64,000 nucleotides of DNA from Bipolaris cookei (lineage: Eukaryota; Ascomycota; Dothideomycetes; Pleosporales; Pleosporaceae). The notes under the pieces were generated by a model. That model had not been told where the DNA came from. It did no database searches and saw only the letters and a list, made by a program, of their open reading frames with translations. Location of the stretch: contig NRSV01000020.1 of NCBI GenBank assembly GCA_002286855.1, positions 248,001 through 312,000 on the forward strand, written 5' to 3'. Made by a program: the position numbers and the translations under genes. Position 1 is the stretch's first letter. The number at the start of each line of letters is the position of its first letter. Positions 58,798 to 64,000 of the stretch are shown piece after piece.

Positions 58798-61700
58798 ATG
58801 TCTGCCTCGCGGTACCCCGACAGCGGCAGATACCCACGCGACAGATCTCCGCCCTACCGGGATCGAAGACCATCCGCCTTTGGAGGCAGTGGAGGATACC
58901 CCCCAAGGGGTAATGAAACCTTTCGCCCAAATGCAGAGCCAACCGGTTTCCCACGAGAAATTCCCAAAGGCCCCAAATCATTGGCCGATGCGCCACGTGG
59001 TCCACCAGCTGGGCCACCCTCAGGCGCATCCCCAGCTCCACGTGATGAAAGAGCCCGAGGTTTCGCTGGACGTGGTGAGGCAACTCCACTGCGAACCGCG
59101 CCTCCACTTAGCAGCGGGCCTGGATTCTCACACAATTCCCAAAATTCTTGGAGAGCAGACCGCGACCGAGATCGCGACTTTGATCGACGTGAGAGAAGGC
59201 CAACTCCACCACGCCGGTCACCCATTCGAGATTCTAGGGATCTGCGCGACCAGAGAGACTTTGCACCGCGTGATCTAGATGTCAACCGCGCTCGACGCAA
59301 TTCACGAGACGGCCCTCTCTCAGCAGGCTCAACGTACTCTGACCCCCCTCCTCTTGGTACGGCATCATCCTACCGTGGTGGAGGCATAGGCCGAGGACGA
59401 GGTGGGTTTGCAGGGCGCGGTAGAAATTTCCATGGTGATGATCGGGACCGACATCACGATCCACGTGACCGGATACCAGAACGTACATCGTATCGCCCTA
59501 GAAGCCGGACTCCTCCTCGACGTCAAGAACGGGATATCCGGGAAGAACGCGATTTTGATCGAAGAGACCGTGATGACCGAAGGTTTCCCCGAGAGTATGA
59601 TTCTTACATTGGTCCTGCAGGTACCGCAAAACCCGGACTACGTGCATTAGACACCCACCGTGGACCAGGTCCCTCCGACCTAAGACATCTTCCAGGCACA
59701 CCTACGGGACCAACGCCTCATTCTTCTCATCATGCATCTCCACCTGATAGGTTGGGCCCACAGGGAGATTCATACCCAAGACGGCCTTCTCTTGCCATCG
59801 ATCCACTCTCTGCCAAGGATGTCCGTCGGGAACCCGGTAAGGATGAGGCCCTGTTGGCCAGCCGGGCAGAAGCATCGAGGGAACGATATGCTCCGCGAGC
59901 ATCTTCACCTCCCGCTTCAATTCCGGCATTCGGCGGGTCTAATGTGTGGAGAGCACCCATCACTGATATCAAACCAAGCACTGCTCCAGTAGCACCACCA
60001 AAACCTGCTCAACCTGCCCCAGCACCCTCCGCGGCTCCTCCCACTCCTTCGGTTCCCACAACTCCTGCTATCTCATCTGGTCCTGCTGCTTCGACTGCGT
60101 CTGTTGTTCCCACAACACCCGCAAAAACACCCACAGTTCCTACTGCTCCTAAATCAGCTATTCCCTCTGGCCTTGCGACCGCTCCGCCTACTGGACCCAA
60201 GGCTGACCGTGCACCGGATCGCCCTCCGCTTAGTGATGCACCAAATCTAGAGAGCAGGCCTGGCCCTCCACCTCCTCCGCTTCCGCCTCCTCAGCGGATG
60301 GAGCCACCCGCCATTCCACCTGCCACTGTTTCATCCCACGCCAATGACGCACCTAGCTCGGACACCGTAGCTGTCAAGGGACCTGTGACGCCACAATTGC
60401 CTACGCCACCCAAAGGCCCTTCAAATGTACCATCTGCTCCTCCAACAGCACCAACAGCCCCATCGAACACGGCAAAATCTCCGCCCCAGGGCCCAGCTCC
60501 GAGGCCTCGTGCGCCACCAACCGCTCCTCAAGCTGCCCTGAGAGCCAATGTTTCACCCTCATTTTCCAGAGCCACTCTTCCGCCATACACCTCTCGGGAT
60601 GCATCCCCTAACGCTGCTCCTTCCACGTTTGGATCACGCGTTGGTAGTGGAAGTGGGCCTGTAATGAGTACTTCTCCCAAGAGCCTACCAGCGAATATCC
60701 CGACTGGTCCAAAAGCTGACAGAACACTAATGGCTCCTCGGCCGCCTCCACCATATAATCAAACTGATAGATCTGGGTTCCCGCTGGCCAGGGGCCCTTT
60801 AAGTGGAGGCCCGAAGAGTATGCAATGGGTGCGACCTGGATTCACATCGAACCGGCCATCAATCCCAACCAAGCGCGAGTTTCCTACGGAAGATCGTGAG
60901 CGATCATTTGGAAATGCTCCCAAAGCTCCGAGGCTTGAGAACAGTGTTTCGGCTACACAGCTACAGCGGACATCACAGGCGAAATCAGTGTCGCCCTCGT
61001 TTTCTAGAGTGTCGGCTGATGCAGAACGGCCTAGAGAACGAGCCTTGTCAGCAGAACGGCCAGTCATACCTTCGCCTAAACCTACACCGATCGAAACCAG
61101 GCGCCATTCTGATGTCGTCATGGCAGAGGCGTCGCCTCAAATGGTCAAGCCGCCAATGTCTGCTGCATCATCTGCGCCGGAAGCTTTACAAGACTCTGAC
61201 GACGATTTGGATCTCGATGAAGAGGACTTCGCTGAGTCGGAAGCGAAATACAACCGAGAGCGGGCTCGTTTGGAGGCCAAGCGTGTAGATCTTAGTGCTT
61301 CACACTTGCGCGCCCTGACGCCTTTGCAAGAAATTGCTCTGCTGTCTTGCCTAACTGTCGATCATCTTCCACAAGCACGGCCTGAACAGGTATCTGCAGA
61401 AGAGATTGGTACACCTTTGCCTCAAGAAGAATCGGTTTCATTGTCTGCCAAGACAGTGCCTGATATGCTGTCAGCTCCTCAGCTGCCACCAGACAGTACT
61501 ACAGCAGATCTACCAACGCCTAGAGCTGAAGACTCTGAAGACGTCGAAATGGAAGATAAGGAAGAGATTGAAGAAAGGTCAACAGCACCTGCTACGATGG
61601 CACTACGCCTTCGCCGGGAGACTTCTGCTGATCAAGATACTCTTCCTGACCTGAGTTCGCTACCCTACCTTGGTTCTGGTCCTCCCACACCATTGTCCGA

Positions 61701-64000
61701 CATTGGACAAGATCGTCCCGCCTTACCAGACTCTGTCATGGACGTTATTCGGAGCAAATTGCGCAAGAGCATCGAGCCAGAAACGAATATTGATCAGACC
61801 CTTCGACGATATGCTGCTGTGTACAAAGAGTGGCGACTGCATATTCGACCATGGGATGAGGAGCGCGAGCAGGACGAACAGGATAGGCAACCATCTGCGG
61901 AGCCATTGCTAAAGGCTGTCACTCCTGATGCGCAAAACGCTGCCATGACCGGAATACTTGATGGATCTCTAGCACCTACAGGCCGAAGAAACCATGCGAG
62001 CCGATGGGCTACTGAGCTGGATCTCGAGGCTGTTATCAAGGAGTCTTTGAAGACTGCTGAGGAAGAGAAGCTCGGAAAAAGAGACAAAGAACCGAGAAAG
62101 GCCATGGCTGACCCTGAAAAAGAAGCAGACGTACCCTTAGAATTGACCGAGGCTGAGGCCCAAAGGCGCAGATTCATCGATTACAACTTCCAGCGCGAAC
62201 CCGGCCAGGGAATCTTTGTGTTCCACTACGAACCACCAGAGGATGACTTCACACCTGAAGAGCATCGAGTCATGGTATACAACTACAAGGACCAATATGC
62301 TAAGAAGTGGGGCAAGCTGGCTGAGGTCTTGTACAAGGAACTTGGAACTGAGCGCACCTACAAAGATTGTATCAATCACTACTATGCAACCAAGTGGGGC
62401 AGAGAGTACAAAGGCAAATTGCGAAAACCACGTGTTTCTAGGAAACGTGGTGGAGGCGTTAGTCGGGGCCGTAGTGCTATTGCTAACATGGATCGAACTG
62501 AAGTGCAAGGCGAGGACGGACTACCCTTGCCCGTCACTGAAACTGGACGGCCCAGACGCTCGGCTGCACCGACATTTGGTCCTTCGGAGACAGATTTTGA
62601 TCCAACTTCCGGAAATGTCACTCCAGCCCGGGCCCGCAGGCAGACTGACACCGACGGCTCGCAAGAGAAGGCTGGAAGGCGAGGAAAGCCCTCAAAGGAA
62701 AAGCTTGGTCGCAAGTCAAAAAACATGCCACTCGCTGCGGCCCCCGTGGGCTCCGTTGTCAAACCCGATCGGAAAGAAAAGGCGTTCGGTGTTAAGATGG
62801 AGGATGATGCAAATAAACGACCATTGGATGAGATGCCTGTGCCCATGCACGTTGTACCCATGGAGGAGCAGGTAGTCATGTCTGGTGATTTGCAACAACT
62901 CCCTGGTATGCCGGGCAGCCTTATGGAGCGTCCCAAAACTCAGCCAGGTGCGAGACCTGGGCCATCAAGCTATTGGTCAGTTTCAGAGTTACAGGATTTC
63001 GACAAGAACGTTGCACACTTTGGCACGGACTGGATTGCAATCGCAAACCATATGGGCACCAAGACGCACACTATGATAAAGAACCAATACCTCCGCCTTG
63101 TTGAAAGCGGCAAACTGGACTTGGAACAAGTCGCAAAAGAGGCGGATGCACGAAGGGATCGCGGCGAAGATCTTGGGCCACCACCTACGCCAACTCCGGC
63201 ACCCAAGAGACGATATGAGAGTACACAAGCGGCACCGGTCCGCCCCATTGCGCCTACGCCTGAACATGCTTCTCCGCCTCCAAACGTGCTTACGCTACCC
63301 AAGGCATCCCCGCCGCATCCTAATCCCTCTTCGAGGTTTCCCAGTATTGCCCAAGGGCCCATGCAGAGTAAGCCACTGGTACCTAATTCGGGATTTCCTG
63401 CCCTACAGGAGACGAGCCTTGCGTCCGTACCTTCAATACCACTGCAGCAGTCACCACCCGCTCCACCCCAACGTGCCCAGCCACAGCAGCAGCCGCAACA
63501 GCAGCCGCAACAGCAACAGCAACAACAACAACAACAGCAAGCACAGCAAGCACAACAACACCATCACCACCAACATTCCATGTCGCAGCAAAAAGCACAA
63601 TTGCAAGGGCCCCGAGCAGGATATTTCTCAGATGACCTGCCGCCGCGTTTCGAGAGCCGGCCACCTTCGCAACCATCAGGTAACCAGCAGTCGCATCGAC
63701 CATTGCAGCAGCATGCAACTCCTCAGCCGCGCGTCCAAGAGCAGCATCATTCTCCTGTCTACCGTGGCCTTCATTACCAGGAACGAGACACTGTTGGTAG
63801 ATCTGAGCACCCACAAGAACAAGAGATTCAACGCAGGATCCATGAGCAACATGCTCGCCGGATATCCCAAGAGGTGCCACAGCACAGGCCTTTTGCTCCT
63901 AGTGGCGCACCGCCGATTATGGCGCCAGTACGTTCAAGCTCAGTCTTGAGATCCCCGGAGCACCGTCCCTTGCCATACTCGCACTCCCGGCATCCGTCGC
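58798..64000 (+). CDS. SNT1: Double-SANT corepressor-like protein (Snt1/NCoR type), 3' end outside window
   Basis: One uninterrupted frame of at least 1,734 codons runs from the ATG at 58798 to the window edge. The first 270 residues are rich in Arg, Ser, Pro, Gly and Asp (RGG- and RD-type repeats). A long Pro/Ser/Ala-rich disordered part follows, then an acidic stretch (DSDDDLDLDEEDFAESE). SANT 1 (about 1147-1200) reads DFTPEEHRVMVYNYKDQYAKK and later CINHYYATKWG; SANT 2 (about 1390-1437) reads YWSVSELQDFDKNVAHFGTDW and KNQYLRLVESG. This pairing and spacing is that of Snt1/SMRT/NCoR, scaffolds of the Set3C/HDAC3 complex. A Gln-rich tract with CAG/CAA codons lies at 63481-63560. No intron is needed inside the window. 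The family call is by domain order; Set3C membership is inferred. Confidence 0.88.
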   Translation, partial: MSASRYPDSGRYPRDRSPPYRDRRPSAFGGSGGYPPRGNETFRPNAEPTGFPREIPKGPKSLADAPRGPPAGPPSGASPAPRDERARGFAGRGEATPLRTAPPLSSGPGFSHNSQNSWRADRDRDRDFDRRERRPTPPRRSPIRDSRDLRDQRDFAPRDLDVNRARRNSRDGPLSAGSTYSDPPPLGTASSYRGGGIGRGRGGFAGRGRNFHGDDRDRHHDPRDRIPERTSYRPRSRTPPRRQERDIREERDFDRRDRDDRRFPREYDSYIGPAGTAKPGLRALDTHRGPGPSDLRHLPGTPTGPTPHSSHHASPPDRLGPQGDSYPRRPSLAIDPLSAKDVRREPGKDEALLASRAEASRERYAPRASSPPASIPAFGGSNVWRAPITDIKPSTAPVAPPKPAQPAPAPSAAPPTPSVPTTPAISSGPAASTASVVPTTPAKTPTVPTAPKSAIPSGLATAPPTGPKADRAPDRPPLSDAPNLESRPGPPPPPLPPPQRMEPPAIPPATVSSHANDAPSSDTVAVKGPVTPQLPTPPKGPSNVPSAPPTAPTAPSNTAKSPPQGPAPRPRAPPTAPQAALRANVSPSFSRATLPPYTSRDASPNAAPSTFGSRVGSGSGPVMSTSPKSLPANIPTGPKADRTLMAPRPPPPYNQTDRSGFPLARGPLSGGPKSMQWVRPGFTSNRPSIPTKREFPTEDRERSFGNAPKAPRLENSVSATQLQRTSQAKSVSPSFSRVSADAERPRERALSAERPVIPSPKPTPIETRRHSDVVMAEASPQMVKPPMSAASSAPEALQDSDDDLDLDEEDFAESEAKYNRERARLEAKRVDLSASHLRALTPLQEIALLSCLTVDHLPQARPEQVSAEEIGTPLPQEESVSLSAKTVPDMLSAPQLPPDSTTADLPTPRAEDSEDVEMEDKEEIEERSTAPATMALRLRRETSADQDTLPDLSSLPYLGSGPPTPLSDIGQDRPALPDSVMDVIRSKLRKSIEPETNIDQTLRRYAAVYKEWRLHIRPWDEEREQDEQDRQPSAEPLLKAVTPDAQNAAMTGILDGSLAPTGRRNHASRWATELDLEAVIKESLKTAEEEKLGKRDKEPRKAMADPEKEADVPLELTEAEAQRRRFIDYNFQREPGQGIFVFHYEPPEDDFTPEEHRVMVYNYKDQYAKKWGKLAEVLYKELGTERTYKDCINHYYATKWGREYKGKLRKPRVSRKRGGGVSRGRSAIANMDRTEVQGEDGLPLPVTETGRPRRSAAPTFGPSETDFDPTSGNVTPARARRQTDTDGSQEKAGRRGKPSKEKLGRKSKNMPLAAAPVGSVVKPDRKEKAFGVKMEDDANKRPLDEMPVPMHVVPMEEQVVMSGDLQQLPGMPGSLMERPKTQPGARPGPSSYWSVSELQDFDKNVAHFGTDWIAIANHMGTKTHTMIKNQYLRLVESGKLDLEQVAKEADARRDRGEDLGPPPTPTPAPKRRYESTQAAPVRPIAPTPEHASPPPNVLTLPKASPPHPNPSSRFPSIAQGPMQSKPLVPNSGFPALQETSLASVPSIPLQQSPPAPPQRAQPQQQPQQQPQQQQQQQQQQQAQQAQQHHHHQHSMSQQKAQLQGPRAGYFSDDLPPRFESRPPSQPSGNQQSHRPLQQHATPQPRVQEQHHSPVYRGLHYQERDTVGRSEHPQEQEIQRRIHEQHARRISQEVPQHRPFAPSGAPPIMAPVRSSSVLRSPEHRPLPYSHSRHPS
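63481..63560. repeat. CAG/CAA (polyglutamine) repeat tract within the SANT gene
   Basis: Mixed CAG and CAA codons give runs of Gln with a few Pro and Ala, then a His run. Confidence 0.85.

Noticed and set aside
1..64000. CRISPR arrays, bacterial operons, prophage or transposase genes
   Set aside because: No regularly spaced direct repeats with unique spacers and no transposase, integrase or phage protein were seen; all genes are eukaryotic in structure.

Overview
This window is nuclear DNA of a filamentous ascomycete (Pezizomycotina). A Dothideomycete, probably of the Pleosporales, is my inference from gene content and protein style; the species cannot be fixed from the sequence. Support comes from many short GT-AG introns (about 50-130 nt) with CTAAC/CTAAT-like branch sites, pyrimidine-rich leaders, genes on both strands with no operon logic, a eukaryotic tRNA with a T-run terminator, and proteins such as class V myosin, striatin, Fap7, H2A.Z and deoxyhypusine synthase. 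Exon boundaries below were read by hand and every spliced model was checked for reading-frame continuity, except where a break is reported.

Layout. 1-3.8 kb: 3' end of a uracil phosphoribosyltransferase gene, the elongation factor Elf1 (minus) and the GTP-cyclohydrolase-II-like uracil catabolism protein Urc1. 3.8-9.1 kb: long gene-poor stretch with microsatellites and one small two-exon gene of unknown function. 9.1-10.7 kb: ribosomal protein eS1 and tRNA-Thr(AGT). 12.4-14.5 kb: a cytochrome P450-like protein without the haem cysteine motif. 15.3-16.9 kb: ITP pyrophosphatase and the convergent Fap7 adenylate kinase. 17.9-22.5 kb: histone chaperone Nap1 and a GPH/sucrose-type transporter with an apparent 1-nt frameshift. 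23.8-28.8 kb: class V myosin. 30.2-34.5 kb: phosphoglycerate dehydrogenase and glucose-6-phosphate dehydrogenase. 36.9-42.1 kb: phosducin-like protein, GDP-mannose transporter, an orphan protein and H2A.Z. 43.5-47.5 kb: striatin and acireductone dioxygenase. 48.2-50.6 kb: a decayed GH78 alpha-L-rhamnosidase pseudogene. 50.9-57.3 kb: a large MATH / inactive-USP-like / MORN / RING protein and deoxyhypusine synthase. 58.8 kb to the end: a Snt1/NCoR-like double-SANT protein that runs off the window, preceded by a striking array of CCAAT boxes.

Most genes are housekeeping: purine and pyrimidine salvage, serine and NADPH supply, methionine salvage, ribosome biogenesis, chromatin, polarised transport. 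The parts worth a second look are the MATH-pseudoUSP-MORN-RING protein, the haem-less P450, the frameshifted transporter, the rhamnosidase relic, the CCAAT array and the pairing of UPRT with Urc1.
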